From assembly GCF_001426645.1 (NCBI RefSeq), contig NZ_LMEX01000002.1:764322-828321 (forward strand): DNA of 64,000 bases, read 5' to 3'. Both the position numbers and the translations under genes were made by a program. Source of the stretch: Rhodanobacter sp. Root480 (GTDB lineage: Bacteria; Pseudomonadota; Gammaproteobacteria; Xanthomonadales; Rhodanobacteraceae). The notes beneath the pieces are model-generated. The model was given only the letters and a program-made list of their open reading frames with translations. It did not search any database and was not told the origin of the DNA. This document shows positions 1 through 10,646 of the stretch, one piece after another (the first letter of the stretch is position 1; each line of letters starts with the position of its first letter).

Positions 1-86
1 CGACATTCGCGCACGCTTTCGCAACGCACCCACCCCACACGCACGAACCGCCCCTTGCAGAACGCGCCGGATCACCGGCCAAAAAA

Positions 87-111
87 AACCCGCCGACATG
101 GCGGGTTTTTT
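87..111. terminator. Terminator hairpin after ctaE
   Basis: An 8-bp GC-rich stem (AACCCGCC / GGCGGGTT) with a 5-base loop is flanked by an A-run on the left and a T-run on the right, so it can act in both directions. It lies about 20 bp past the ctaE stop codon and would end the minus-strand cytochrome oxidase operon. Confidence 0.8.
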
Positions 112-130
112 CATGCGGCGGATCTGTCGT

Positions 131-1018
131 TCAGAGGATGTAGACGAACAGGAACAGGCACAGCCAGACCACGTCGACGAAGTGCCAGTACCACGCCACC
201 GCCTCGAAACCGAAATGGTGATCCTTGTTGAAATGACCTTTCAACACGCGGAACCAGATCACCAGAAGCATGATCGTGCCCAGCGTCACGTGCAGGCCGT
301 GGAAACCGGTCAGCATGAAGAAGGTGGCACCGTAGACGCCGCTACGCAGGGTGAGGTTCAGCTCGTTGTAGGCCTCCATGTACTCGTGCGCCTGGAAATA
401 CAGGAAGGTGGCGCCGAGCAGAACAGTGAGGCCCAGGAACAGCAGGATCTTGCCGCGTTGCCCCGCGCGCAGCGCGTGATGGGCGATCGTCACGGTGACG
501 CTGGAGGTGAGCAGCAGCATCGTATTGAGCAGCGGCAGGCCCCACGCCGGCACGGTGCGGAACGCGCCACCGACCTGCTCCGGGCCGCCGCCACCATTGG
601 CGCCCCAGGAGGCGACGTAATCGCTCCAGAGGAACTGGTGGGTCAGTACACCGTGGCCATGGCCACCGAGCCACGGCAGCGAGTACATGCGGACGTAGAA
701 CAGGGCGCCGAAGAAGGCGCCGAAGAACATCACTTCGGAAAAGATGAACCACATCATGCCCATGCGGAACGAGGTGTCCACCTGGGCGTTGTAGTTGCCA
801 GCCAGCGATTCGTTGATCACCGAGCGGAACCAGCCGAAGAACATGCCGATGATGCCGATCACGCCGATCGTCAGCACACCCTTGCCGAAGCCGGCTTCGC
901 CGGGGCCGGCGTTCAACCAGTGCGCGGCACCGAACACGGTGATGAACATGACTACTGCGGCCACGATCGGCCAGTAGCTCTTGGTCGGAACGAAATACGC
1001 GTCGTGCTGCTGACCCAT
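131..1018 (-). CDS. ctaE: Cytochrome c oxidase subunit III
   Basis: Subunit III of the aa3-type haem-copper oxidase, an integral inner-membrane protein that stabilises the catalytic subunit. The 295-residue protein has the usual multi-helix pattern (about seven hydrophobic segments) and the characteristic end with WHFVDVVW followed by LFLFVYIL. I chose the start at MGQQHDAYF because the upstream part of the open frame is intergenic in character and the family begins near a (H/Q)xxYFVP motif. It is the last gene of the DUF2244-ctaC-ctaD-small ORF-ctaE operon and is followed by a terminator. In many proteobacteria ctaG precedes ctaE; here it does not. Confidence 0.96.
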   Translation of the reverse strand: MGQQHDAYFVPTKSYWPIVAAVVMFITVFGAAHWLNAGPGEAGFGKGVLTIGVIGIIGMFFGWFRSVINESLAGNYNAQVDTSFRMGMMWFIFSEVMFFGAFFGALFYVRMYSLPWLGGHGHGVLTHQFLWSDYVASWGANGGGGPEQVGGAFRTVPAWGLPLLNTMLLLTSSVTVTIAHHALRAGQRGKILLFLGLTVLLGATFLYFQAHEYMEAYNELNLTLRSGVYGATFFMLTGFHGLHVTLGTIMLLVIWFRVLKGHFNKDHHFGFEAVAWYWHFVDVVWLCLFLFVYIL

Positions 1019-1125
1019 GGTGAGACCCCGTGGATTTCTCTTGATGACTTTTGCCCCGTCGTGCCGCCCGGGGAACTGCATGCCGGTCAGTAACCGACCG
1101 GTTGAAAGGAAAGATGTGGCAACCG

Positions 1126-1248
1126 CTACTTCATCAGCAGGATCTGCACGAACGACAGCGCGAAGAACACCAGCACGATGACGAGAAGTATCTTCACGGT
1201 GCGATTCACACCCTTGCGGCTTTCGTCGTCTTGTTGATGCTCGCTCAT
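1126..1248 (-). CDS. Small single-pass membrane protein of the cytochrome oxidase operon
   Basis: A 40-residue ORF between ctaD and ctaE on the same strand. It has a polar, charged N-terminus (about 18 residues, starting MSEHQQDDESRK) followed by one strongly hydrophobic helix (about residues 19-37) ending in LLMK. Its position and shape match the tiny oxidase-associated membrane proteins sometimes annotated as cytochrome oxidase small assembly protein; this is judged from context, not from a motif. It takes the place where ctaG (Cox11, CuB insertion) usually sits, but is far too short to be Cox11 and has no copper-binding cysteines. Confidence 0.65.
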   Translation of the reverse strand: MSEHQQDDESRKGVNRTVKILLVIVLVFFALSFVQILLMK

Positions 1249-1304
1249 GTCCTCGGCTCTCTTTGCACCCTTGCAGCCACGAAGGCGCAAGGGTGCGGGA
1301 AGAA

Positions 1305-2921
<1,617 letters not shown>

Positions 2922-2995
2922 GGCCGTGCACCTCTAACCTGAAATATTGAATGCGACTGCGTGAAACTGCGGAGGGCGAAAAGAGTGCGGAGCGA

Positions 2996-3931
2996 TCAGC
3001 CCTGCCCGCCAGCGGGTACCGGTGCGGGTGCGGCCACTTGCGCGGTCTGCGGCGCCGCTGCCGGCGCGCCGGAAGCAGCTTCCTGCGCGGCCAGCCAGGT
3101 GGCGAAATCCGCCTTGGACTTGACCACCACCACGATCGGCATGAAGCCATGATCCTGGCCGCACAGTTCGGCGCACTGGCCGCGGTACGTGCCCGGCGTG
3201 GTGAAGTTGGCCCACGCCGAGTTGACGATGCCCGGGATCGCGTCGATCTTCCAGCCGGTTGCCGGGACCCACCATGAGTGGATCACGTCGCCGCTGGTGA
3301 TCACGAAACGGATCTTGGTGTCGACCGGAACCACCAGCGGCTTGTCGACATTCAGCAGGTAGGTGTTTTCGTCACCGACCTTGACCGCGTACGGGTCCAT
3401 GCCCGAATCGAGCTGGCGGGTGTCGTCGCTCTGCTGGTCCAGCTTGGACATGAAGCCGACCTTGGCGACCGGCTTGCCCATGTAATCGACGTAGTCGTAG
3501 CGCCATTTCCACTGGTAGCCAGTGACCTTGACCGTCATCTGCGAGCCAGTGGTGTCCGCCCACGAGGTGACGCCGGTGGTGGCAAGCCAGGCCAGCGTGA
3601 TCAGGATCAGCACCGGAATCGTGGTCCAGACCACTTCGACCATGGTGTTGTGCGACCACTTCTCGGCCACGGCGCCGCGTGATTTGCGGAAGCGGAACAT
3701 CGCGACGAACATCGCGCCGAACACCAGCAGGCCGATCACCGTGCAAACGGCCAGCGAGATGTTGTTCAAGTGATATGGCACCGGGGACCAGGTGCTCGCG
3801 CCGCGAGTCAGGTTCAACTGCCAGGAGTGCGGATTGGCCTGGGCGGCGCCACCGAACAGCGCGAGCGCGCCAATGGTCAGTGTGGTGAATGCCCGCCTGA
3901 TGCCGTGATGCCTGATGCTGCCAGATGTCAT
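2996..3931 (-). CDS. ctaC: Cytochrome c oxidase subunit II
   Basis: Carries the dinuclear CuA centre that receives electrons from cytochrome c. The 311-residue protein has an N-terminal signal-like segment ending near AAQA, two transmembrane helices (about residues 55-80 and 95-118), and a periplasmic cupredoxin domain. The CuA ligands are visible: His in VIHSWWVP and the GQCAELCGQDHGFM loop (Cys, Glu, Cys, His, Met). There is no fused cytochrome c domain. The C-terminal tail is Ala/Pro-rich, which is common in this order. The open frame continues upstream through DUF2244, but the start MTSGSIRHH gives a proper leader and a 20-bp gap to DUF2244. Confidence 0.97.
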   Translation of the reverse strand: MTSGSIRHHGIRRAFTTLTIGALALFGGAAQANPHSWQLNLTRGASTWSPVPYHLNNISLAVCTVIGLLVFGAMFVAMFRFRKSRGAVAEKWSHNTMVEVVWTTIPVLILITLAWLATTGVTSWADTTGSQMTVKVTGYQWKWRYDYVDYMGKPVAKVGFMSKLDQQSDDTRQLDSGMDPYAVKVGDENTYLLNVDKPLVVPVDTKIRFVITSGDVIHSWWVPATGWKIDAIPGIVNSAWANFTTPGTYRGQCAELCGQDHGFMPIVVVVKSKADFATWLAAQEAASGAPAAAPQTAQVAAPAPVPAGGQG

Positions 3932-3951
3932 GTCTTGCACCTTTGTTGTAC

Positions 3952-4443
3952 CTACTTGCGCGGCTGGCCGTGAATGGCGGACAGCAACACCATGAGTTTC
4001 TTCGACAGCTCGGCACGCTCCTGTTCGGCCAGGAACGCACCAATTTCCAACGCGTTTCCGTGCGATGCCAGCAAAAGCCGATGGCGTCCTTCGCCCGGCT
4101 CCAGCACCACGCGCACCCAGTACGACTGGAATCGCGTGCAACGCCGCCCAGGCAGCGATTGCACCTCCAGCGACGATTCGTCGAGGGTGATGCGTTCGCC
4201 GCGATCGCCAGCACGCCAGGCCACGCTCAGCGCGCAGGCCACGGCGACCGACTCGATCACGGCAAACAGCGGGGCAAACACATTCCCCTGCCACACGCCA
4301 AGCCCCGCCGACATCAACGCCAGAACCACCAGAGCCACGATGAGCCGTACCAGCCCCCTCCGGCTCAGCATGCGATTGGGCCGAAGCCACATCGTCACGC
4401 ACGGCAGCCCGGCGGCGGTTGGTCGAAGCACGATCATGAACAT
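3952..4443 (-). CDS. DUF2244 membrane protein
   Basis: A 163-residue protein of the DUF2244 family. The N-terminal half has the family pattern LRPNRMLSRRG followed by two hydrophobic segments (about residues 32-52 and 58-80). A soluble C-terminal domain includes the conserved stretch around W(V)RVVLEPGEG. It directly precedes ctaC with a 20-bp gap and is probably co-transcribed; this neighbourhood is common for the family, whose function is unknown. ATG starts exist at 4443 and 4437; the frame further upstream has only a TTG. Assembly or maturation of the oxidase is a reasonable but unproven role. Confidence 0.85.
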   Translation of the reverse strand: MFMIVLRPTAAGLPCVTMWLRPNRMLSRRGLVRLIVALVVLALMSAGLGVWQGNVFAPLFAVIESVAVACALSVAWRAGDRGERITLDESSLEVQSLPGRRCTRFQSYWVRVVLEPGEGRHRLLLASHGNALEIGAFLAEQERAELSKKLMVLLSAIHGQPRK

Positions 4444-4641
4444 CCGGCGCGCCTGGAACGACGGAATGATAGGCCGCGGCGAGGCAGTGGGCAAGAATGT
4501 CGCACCCTGCTGACCTGGATCAGCCCGAAAGACGCGCCGTCGCGCAACGCCAATAGCGCCCGGCGTCGCCCGTCAGGCGCATGCATGACAGCACGCCATA
4601 CCCCCCCTTTTGGCAGGGGTCCGGGCGGTCATGCCGCGGCG

Positions 4642-4647
4642 TACAAT
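4642..4647 (+). promoter_or_regulatory. Possible -10 element upstream of putA
   Basis: A TACAAT hexamer lies 54 bp upstream of the GTG start chosen for putA. No -35 box at standard spacing stands out (a TTGGCA lies 26 bp away), so this is a weak prediction. If real, it excludes the upstream ATG at 4585 as the putA start. Confidence 0.3.
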
Positions 4648-4701
4648 CCGGCGATTCCCGCCCCTCCCCGGCGGATTCCCCAGCATACCTGCGGTCCTTC
4701 C

Positions 4702-7700
4702 GTGAACTACCCTCCCCCTGCATCACCCATCCTCAGCCCCGAATTGCCGGAGACTGTCGAACCCGCCCGCGCCCGCATCACCGCCGCCTGGCTGCGCGAC
4801 GAAACCGAAGCGGTGAACGACCTGCTGGCGCAGGCCACGTTGCCGCCAGTCGAACGCGAACAGGTGATCGACGTCGCCGCCGGCCTGGTCACGCGCGTGC
4901 GTGCGCGATCGAATGACCAGAGCGCAATCGAATCCTTCATGCGCCAGTACGACCTCTCCTCCGAGGAAGGCGTGCTGCTGATGTGCGTGGCCGAGGCATT
5001 GCTGCGCATTCCCGACAAGGGCACCGCCGACAAGCTGATCCGCGACAAGCTGGGCGACGCCGACTGGAAAAAGCACCTGGGCCAGAGCGAGTCGCTGTTC
5101 GTCAACGCCTCCACCTGGGGACTGATGCTGACCGGCCGGCTGGTGAACCTCAGCGAGGACACCCGCCATGACTTCACCGGCTCGCTGCGGCGGCTGGTGG
5201 GCCGTGCAGGCGAGCCGGCGATCCGCCTGGCGGTGCGCCAGGCGATGCGCATCATGGGCCACCAGTTCGTGATGGGCCGAACCATCGACGAAGCGCTGGA
5301 CCGTTGCGCGAAGAAGGAAAACGCGCGTTATCGCTATTCGTACGACATGCTCGGCGAATCGGCGATCACCGCCGAAACCGCCGAGCGCTACCAGGAGGAC
5401 TACCGCCGCGCCATCGCCGCCATCGGCGCACGCGGCCCGTTCGCCAACCACACCGACGCGCCGTCGATCTCGGTGAAGCTGTCGGCGCTGTACCCGCGCT
5501 ACGAAGTGGCCAAGCGCGAGCTGGCCCGTCGCGCGCTCGGCGAAAAACTGCTGGAGCTGTCACAGCTGGCGATGAAGCACGGCATCGCGTTGTCGGTCGA
5601 TGCCGAGGAGGCCGATCGGCTGGAGCTGTCGCTGGACATCATCGGCGACGTCTTCGCCCACCCGTCGCTGGAAGGCTGGAACGGCCTGGGCATCGTGGTG
5701 CAAGCCTACGCCAAGCGCACCCCGTTCGTGATCGACTGGCTGATCGAAACCGCGCGTACTGCCAACCGCCGCTGGTACGTGCGCCTGGTGAAGGGCGCCT
5801 ACTGGGATGCCGAAATCAAGCGCGCGCAGGAAACCGGCCTGGCCGGCTACCCCGTCTACACGCGCAAGCCGAACACCGACGTGTCCTACCTGGCCTGCGC
5901 GCGTCGCCTGTTCGATGGCGGCAGCGAGCTGATCTATCCGCAGTTCGCCACCCACAACGCGCACACCATCGCCGCCGTGCATCACATCGCCCAGGGTCGC
6001 GCGTTCGAATACCAGCGCCTGCACGGCATGGGCACCGACCTGTACGCCGAGGTGATCGGGCCGGACAACTTGAACGTGCCCTGCCGCGTGTACGCGCCGG
6101 TGGGGACGCACGAAGACCTGCTCCCCTACCTGGTACGCCGCCTGCTGGAAAACGGCGCCAACACCAGTTTCGTCAACCGCGTGGTGGACGAGAGCGTCCC
6201 GGTGCGCGACCTGGTGGCCGACCCGTGCGAGACGGTGCGCGCGTTCGCCTCGATCCCGCATCCGCGCATTCCCCTGCCGGTGAATCTCTACGCCGAGAGC
6301 ACGGCGCTTGCGCAGAATCCCAACGCTGTCTCCAGGAAGAATTCCATGGGCGTCAACTTTTCCAACGACAACGAATTGAAGGCGATGGCCGAGGCGGTCA
6401 ACGCGCATACCGGTCCGTGGACGGCCACACCGCTGGTGCCCGGCGCCGCCGCCGGCAACGTGACCGTGCCGGTGACCAACCCCGCCGACCGCCGCCAGAG
6501 CCTGGGCAGCTACGTCAGCGCCGATGCCGCCACCGTCGACAAGGCGCTGAACAACGCGCTGGCCGCGCAACTGGGCTGGGACCGCCTGCCCGCCGCCAGC
6601 CGCGCCGCCATCCTCGAGCACGCCGCCGATCTGCTGGAAGCGCGCCGCGGCGAATTCATCGCGCTGTGCGTGCGCGAGGCGGGCAAGAACCTGCCCGACG
6701 CGATCGCCGAAATCCGCGAAGCGGCCGATTTCCTGCGCTACTACGCCGCCATGGCGCGGCGCCTGTTCGGCCAGCCGGAGCAACTGCCCGGCCCCACCGG
6801 CGAAAGCAACCAGTTGTTCCTCAACGGCCGCGGCGTGTTCGTCTGCATCAGCCCGTGGAATTTCCCGCTGGCGATTTTCCTGGGCCAGGTCAGCGCGGCA
6901 CTGGCCGCGGGCAACGCGGTGATCGCCAAGCCCGCCGAGCAGACCAGCCTGATCGGCTACCTGGCGGTGAAGCTGCTGCACGAAGCGGGCGTGCCCGCCG
7001 AGGTGCTGCAGTTCGTGCCAGGCGATGGCGCCGTGGTGGGCGTGGCGCTGACGAAGGACCCGCGCGTGTCCGGCGTGGCCTTCACCGGCTCCACCGACAC
7101 CGCGTGGGCGATCAACCGCGCGCTGGCAGCGCGCAACGCGCCGATCGCCGCACTGATCGCCGAAACCGGCGGCCAGAACGCGATGATCGCCGACTCCTCC
7201 GCCCTGCCCGAGCAGATCGTGAAGGACGTGATGGCGTCCTCGTTCCAGTCCGCCGGCCAGCGCTGCTCGGCCGCCCGCGTGCTGTTCGTGCAGGACGACA
7301 TCGCCGACAAGGTCGTGACGATGCTGGCCGGCGCGATGGCCGAGCTGGAGGTGGGCGACCCCGGCCTGCTGTCCACCGACCTGGGACCGGTGATCGACGA
7401 GGACGCGCTGAAGATCCTGGTCGACCATGCCGCGCGGATGGATCGCGAGGCGAAGAAGATCGCCGAGGTGACGCTCGACCCCGCGCGCACCGAGCATGGC
7501 AGCTTCTTCGCGCCGCGCGCCTACGAAATCGCATCGCTCGATGTCCTGCAACGCGAAATCTTCGGCCCGGTGCTGCACGTGATCCGCTGGAAGGCCAACG
7601 ACCTGGCTGGCGTGGTGGCGCAGATCAACGCCGCCGGCTACGGCCTCACCCTGGGCATCCACAGCCGCATCAACGATACCGTCGACTACCTGGCCACGCA

Positions 7701-7905
7701 CACCCGCGTGGGCAACTGCTACGTCAATCGCAACCAGATCGGCGCGGTGGTGGGTGTGCAGCCGTTCGGTGGCGAGAACCTCTCCGGCACCGGCCCCAAG
7801 GCCGGTGGCCCGCATTACCTGCTGCGTTTCGCCACCGAGCGCACGCTGACCATCAACACCACCGCCGCCGGCGGCAATGCCTCGCTGCTGACCATCGGCG
7901 AGTAA
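4702..7905 (+). CDS. putA: Bifunctional proline dehydrogenase / L-glutamate-gamma-semialdehyde dehydrogenase
   Basis: Oxidises proline to glutamate in two steps: FAD-dependent proline dehydrogenase (about residues 60-500) and NAD-dependent P5C/GSA dehydrogenase (about 560-1040). Visible marks are the catalytic Cys855 in SAGQRCSAARVL, the general-base Glu821 in AETGGQNA, ISPWNFPLAIF and FTGST for NAD binding. The 1067-residue length fits a short-type PutA. The ribbon-helix-helix DNA-binding domain at the N-terminus of the E. coli protein is missing, so it should not autorepress its own gene. I chose GTG at 4702, which lies after a possible -10 box; an in-frame ATG at 4585 is the alternative. 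It converges on folK. Confidence 0.95.
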   Translation: MNYPPPASPILSPELPETVEPARARITAAWLRDETEAVNDLLAQATLPPVEREQVIDVAAGLVTRVRARSNDQSAIESFMRQYDLSSEEGVLLMCVAEALLRIPDKGTADKLIRDKLGDADWKKHLGQSESLFVNASTWGLMLTGRLVNLSEDTRHDFTGSLRRLVGRAGEPAIRLAVRQAMRIMGHQFVMGRTIDEALDRCAKKENARYRYSYDMLGESAITAETAERYQEDYRRAIAAIGARGPFANHTDAPSISVKLSALYPRYEVAKRELARRALGEKLLELSQLAMKHGIALSVDAEEADRLELSLDIIGDVFAHPSLEGWNGLGIVVQAYAKRTPFVIDWLIETARTANRRWYVRLVKGAYWDAEIKRAQETGLAGYPVYTRKPNTDVSYLACARRLFDGGSELIYPQFATHNAHTIAAVHHIAQGRAFEYQRLHGMGTDLYAEVIGPDNLNVPCRVYAPVGTHEDLLPYLVRRLLENGANTSFVNRVVDESVPVRDLVADPCETVRAFASIPHPRIPLPVNLYAESTALAQNPNAVSRKNSMGVNFSNDNELKAMAEAVNAHTGPWTATPLVPGAAAGNVTVPVTNPADRRQSLGSYVSADAATVDKALNNALAAQLGWDRLPAASRAAILEHAADLLEARRGEFIALCVREAGKNLPDAIAEIREAADFLRYYAAMARRLFGQPEQLPGPTGESNQLFLNGRGVFVCISPWNFPLAIFLGQVSAALAAGNAVIAKPAEQTSLIGYLAVKLLHEAGVPAEVLQFVPGDGAVVGVALTKDPRVSGVAFTGSTDTAWAINRALAARNAPIAALIAETGGQNAMIADSSALPEQIVKDVMASSFQSAGQRCSAARVLFVQDDIADKVVTMLAGAMAELEVGDPGLLSTDLGPVIDEDALKILVDHAARMDREAKKIAEVTLDPARTEHGSFFAPRAYEIASLDVLQREIFGPVLHVIRWKANDLAGVVAQINAAGYGLTLGIHSRINDTVDYLATHTRVGNCYVNRNQIGAVVGVQPFGGENLSGTGPKAGGPHYLLRFATERTLTINTTAAGGNASLLTIGE

Positions 7906-7912
7906 ACAGGCG

Positions 7913-7943
7913 CGTGTCGCGTTGCCGACTGGCACGCGACACG
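7913..7943. terminator. Hairpin between convergent putA and folK
   Basis: A perfect 9-bp inverted repeat (CGTGTCGCG / CGCGACACG) with a 13-base loop lies in the 49-bp gap between the convergent genes. There is no T-run, so it may be a 3'-end stabiliser or a Rho-assisted terminator rather than a classic intrinsic one. Confidence 0.5.
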
Positions 7944-7954
7944 TCGGCTCGGCA

Positions 7955-8443
7955 TCACTCCGGCAACGGTTCCGGCGTCAGCGGCTCGCGTTCCACCGGG
8001 AATGTCGCCCACAGCTCGGCCATGCGCTGGCCGCTGATCGGGTGGCGGAAATCCGGTGCGATATCGGCGATCGGCCGCAGCACGAACGCGTGCTTCAACT
8101 CCTTGCGCGGCAGTTGCAGGTGGCCCGGACCGTCGATGACCAGCGCGTCGTAGAACACGATGTCCAGATCCAGCGTGCGATCGGAGTAACGCGGGCCATC
8201 GCGGCGACGGCCGTGGCGATCTTCCAGCGCGTGCAGCCAGTCGTTCAGCGCGGCCGGCGACAGCGGTGTATCCAGCCCCACCGCCAGGTTCACGAAATCC
8301 GCGCCATCGAAACCCACCGAGCGGCTGCGATACGCCGGCGATACCGTGACCGGGCCGAAGGCCTGCCGCAATTCCGCCAACGCGGCGGGCAGGTAGCGCT
8401 GCGGCTCGATATTGGAGCCCAGACTCAGATAGACACGTGCCAT
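7955..8443 (-). CDS. folK: 2-amino-4-hydroxy-6-hydroxymethyldihydropteridine pyrophosphokinase
   Basis: Transfers pyrophosphate from ATP to 6-hydroxymethyl-7,8-dihydropterin in folate synthesis. The 162-residue protein starts VYLSLGSNIEP and has the Mg/ATP motif RTLDLDIVFYD and the PRKELKHAFVL segment, all typical. Its ATG overlaps the folB stop codon (ATGA), so the two folate genes form a translationally coupled pair. Confidence 0.95.
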   Translation of the reverse strand: MARVYLSLGSNIEPQRYLPAALAELRQAFGPVTVSPAYRSRSVGFDGADFVNLAVGLDTPLSPAALNDWLHALEDRHGRRRDGPRYSDRTLDLDIVFYDALVIDGPGHLQLPRKELKHAFVLRPIADIAPDFRHPISGQRMAELWATFPVEREPLTPEPLPE

Positions 8444-8802
8444 CAAGCGGGCCGCTCGCCGCGTTCGATCCGCACGCCCACCGCATGCGCGCCGCGCACC
8501 GCGCCTGGCTTGGACAATTTCAGCCGCACCCAGCTCACCCCGAATTCCTCGCGAATGATCGCCGCGCAACGCTCGGCCAGCGTCTCCACCAGGCCGAAGC
8601 TGGACTCGCCCACGTAGGCGCTGAGACGCTTGGCGATGTCCTTGTAGTTGAGCGTCTTCTCGATGTCGTCGTCGGCGGCGGGCACGGTGTTGTCGAACGC
8701 CATCTCCACATCCAGCGACAGGGTCTGGCGCACGCGACGCTCCCAGTCGTAGATGCCGATGACGGTATCGACGCGCAGATCCTCGATGAAAACGATATCC
8801 AT
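8443..8802 (-). CDS. folB: Dihydroneopterin aldolase
   Basis: Converts dihydroneopterin to 6-hydroxymethyldihydropterin, the substrate of the next gene product FolK. The 119-residue protein has the expected pattern VDTVIGIYDWERRVRQTL, a LNYKDIAKRL core and the catalytic-region VETLAERCA. I start at MDIVFIEDL rather than ten residues earlier because that matches the family. Its stop codon overlaps the folK start. Length is normal. Confidence 0.95.
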   Translation of the reverse strand: MDIVFIEDLRVDTVIGIYDWERRVRQTLSLDVEMAFDNTVPAADDDIEKTLNYKDIAKRLSAYVGESSFGLVETLAERCAAIIREEFGVSWVRLKLSKPGAVRGAHAVGVRIERGERPA

Positions 8803-8878
8803 GGCGGTGACCACTGATGACGGTAGCCGCACAGGGTCGGTCAGTGCGCGGGCGGATGCAAGCGTGGCGATGCATGCT

Positions 8879-8966
8879 CTTCGACTCCGCTGTGCTCAGG
8901 GCCATCGGCGTGTAGCGCTGCAATCCAACCACCGTTCTCCCTGAGCGTAGCGCAGCGGAGTCGAAG
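8879..8966. repeat. Inverted repeat between folB and dbpA
   Basis: Two imperfect arms (8879-8901 and 8939-8966), each reading CTTCGACTCCGCTG in one direction, form a long hairpin around a 37-base loop. The sequence CTTCGACTCCGCTGCGCTACGC is a common intergenic palindrome type in this bacterial order. It lies between divergent folB and dbpA. Confidence 0.75.
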
Positions 8967-9018
8967 GGCCGCCAGCCGCACACCCAACGAGCGCGCGGCA
9001 TAGATGCGATCATGGCGC

Positions 9019-10398
9019 ATGACTTCCTTCAGCACGCTCCCGCTCAAACCCGCCCTGCTCGCCAGCGTGGAAACCCTCGGCTACACCGAAATGACCCCGG
9101 TGCAGGCGCAAAGCCTGCCGCCGATGCTCGACGGCCGCGACGTGATCGCGCAGGCGCAGACCGGCAGCGGCAAGACCGCCGCGTTCGGGCTGAGCCTGCT
9201 GCAGGCGATCGACGTGGACACGATCCGGCTGCAGGCGCTGGTGCTGTGCCCCACCCGCGAGCTGGCCGACCAGGTCAGCAAGGCGATCCGCAAGCTGGCC
9301 GCCAACATCCCCAACGTGAAACTGCTGACCCTGTGCGGCGGCATGCCGCTGGGCCCGCAACTGGCCTCGCTCGCACACGACCCGCACATCGTGGTGGGTA
9401 CGCCCGGCCGCGTGCAGGAGCACCTGAAACGGCAGAGCCTGCACGGCGGCGGCATCAAGGTGCTGGTGCTGGACGAAGCCGACCGCATGCTGGACATGGG
9501 CTTCACCGAAGCCATCGACGACATCATCGGGCGCATCGCGAAGCATCATCAGACCTTGCTGTTCTCGGCCACCTACCCTGATGAAATCCGCGCCGTGAGC
9601 CAGCGCGTGCAGAACGATCCGATGGAAGTGACGGTGGAAGCGCCGGCCGATGAAAAGCCGGCCATCGAGCAGCGTTTCCACGAAGTGGAGCCGGCGCAGA
9701 AGATCGACGCACTGACCCAATTGCTGGGTGGCGCGCACGCCGAGCAGGCGCTGGTGTTCTGCAACATGCGCCGCGAGGTGGATGCGGTGGCGCAGGAGCT
9801 TGATCGCCGCGGCTTCTCCGCGCTGGCCCTGCACGGCGACATGGAACAGCGCGATCGTGATGAAGTGCTGGTGCGTTTCGCCAACCACAGCTGCGCGGTG
9901 CTGGTCGCCACCGACGTGGCGGCGCGCGGCCTGGACATCGCCGCGCTGCCGCTGGTGGTCAGCTACGACATCGCCCACGATCCGGAAACCCACACCCACC
10001 GCATCGGCCGCACCGGCCGCGCCGGCCAGGCCGGGCTGGCGATCACGCTGTGCGCGCCGCGCGAGCGGCCGAAAGCCGCCAACATCGAGGAACTCAGCGG
10101 CGCGCCGCTGCCGTGGCGTCCGCTGAAAGTCGCGCCGTCGCGCGGCAAGACCCTGCACCTGGCGCCGATGAAAACCCTGGTGATCGATGCCGGCCGCCAG
10201 GACAAGCTGCGCCCCGGCGACATCCTGGGCGCGCTCACCGGCGACGCGGGATTGAACGCGAAGGACATCGGCAAGATCGACGTATTCGCCACCCGCGCCT
10301 ACGTGGCGATCAGCCGCGCACTGGCGAACAAGGCGCTGGAGCGGCTGCGCGCCGGCAGGATCAAGGGGCGGAATTTCCGGGTAAGGCCGTTGGGGTGA
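9019..10398 (+). CDS. dbpA: ATP-dependent RNA helicase DbpA
   Basis: DEAD-box helicase acting in 50S ribosome assembly at 23S rRNA hairpin 92. The 459-residue protein shows the Q-motif region, Walker A AQTGSGKT, VLDEADRMLD, SAT in LLFSATYP, ATDVAARGLDI and HRIGRTGRAG. The last ~75 residues match the DbpA-type RNA-binding domain (KLRPGDILGAL, then KIDVFATRAYVAI), which separates it from RhlE or SrmB. ATG at 9019 is chosen; another in-frame ATG at 9004 adds five residues. Confidence 0.95.
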   Translation: MTSFSTLPLKPALLASVETLGYTEMTPVQAQSLPPMLDGRDVIAQAQTGSGKTAAFGLSLLQAIDVDTIRLQALVLCPTRELADQVSKAIRKLAANIPNVKLLTLCGGMPLGPQLASLAHDPHIVVGTPGRVQEHLKRQSLHGGGIKVLVLDEADRMLDMGFTEAIDDIIGRIAKHHQTLLFSATYPDEIRAVSQRVQNDPMEVTVEAPADEKPAIEQRFHEVEPAQKIDALTQLLGGAHAEQALVFCNMRREVDAVAQELDRRGFSALALHGDMEQRDRDEVLVRFANHSCAVLVATDVAARGLDIAALPLVVSYDIAHDPETHTHRIGRTGRAGQAGLAITLCAPRERPKAANIEELSGAPLPWRPLKVAPSRGKTLHLAPMKTLVIDAGRQDKLRPGDILGALTGDAGLNAKDIGKIDVFATRAYVAISRALANKALERLRAGRIKGRNFRVRPLG

Positions 10399-10460
10399 TG
10401 AGAGCCGCGAACGAAGGCCTGTCCTTCGCTTCCTGACAACAGAGAAGCCCGAAGGGACCT

Positions 10461-10620
10461 TAATCTCCTCTCCCCATTGGGGAGAGGACACAGGAGAGGG
10501 GGCGGTGCTTGCGGAGAGGTCGGGCGGAGCTTTTCGGCGTCGTGGGTGGCTTCGTTGAAGCTTCCCCGCGGCGTGTCCCCCTCTCCCTGCCCTCTCCCCG
10601 CCGGGGAGAGGGTATTACGG
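10461..10620. repeat. Paired CTCTCCCC palindromic element (copy 1)
   Basis: An intergenic element with two hairpins, CTCTCCCC-loop-GGGGAGAG, one at each end. Between them lie a GGGCGGTGCTTGCGG segment and a CTTCGTTGAAGCTTCCCCGCGGCGTGT segment. Close copies lie at 17803-17954, 27301-27546 and 56061-56260. It fills the gap between convergent dbpA and the flavoprotein gene. Confidence 0.8.
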
Positions 10621-10646
10621 CTCTTTTCGGCGCTGAGGTGCGGCGG

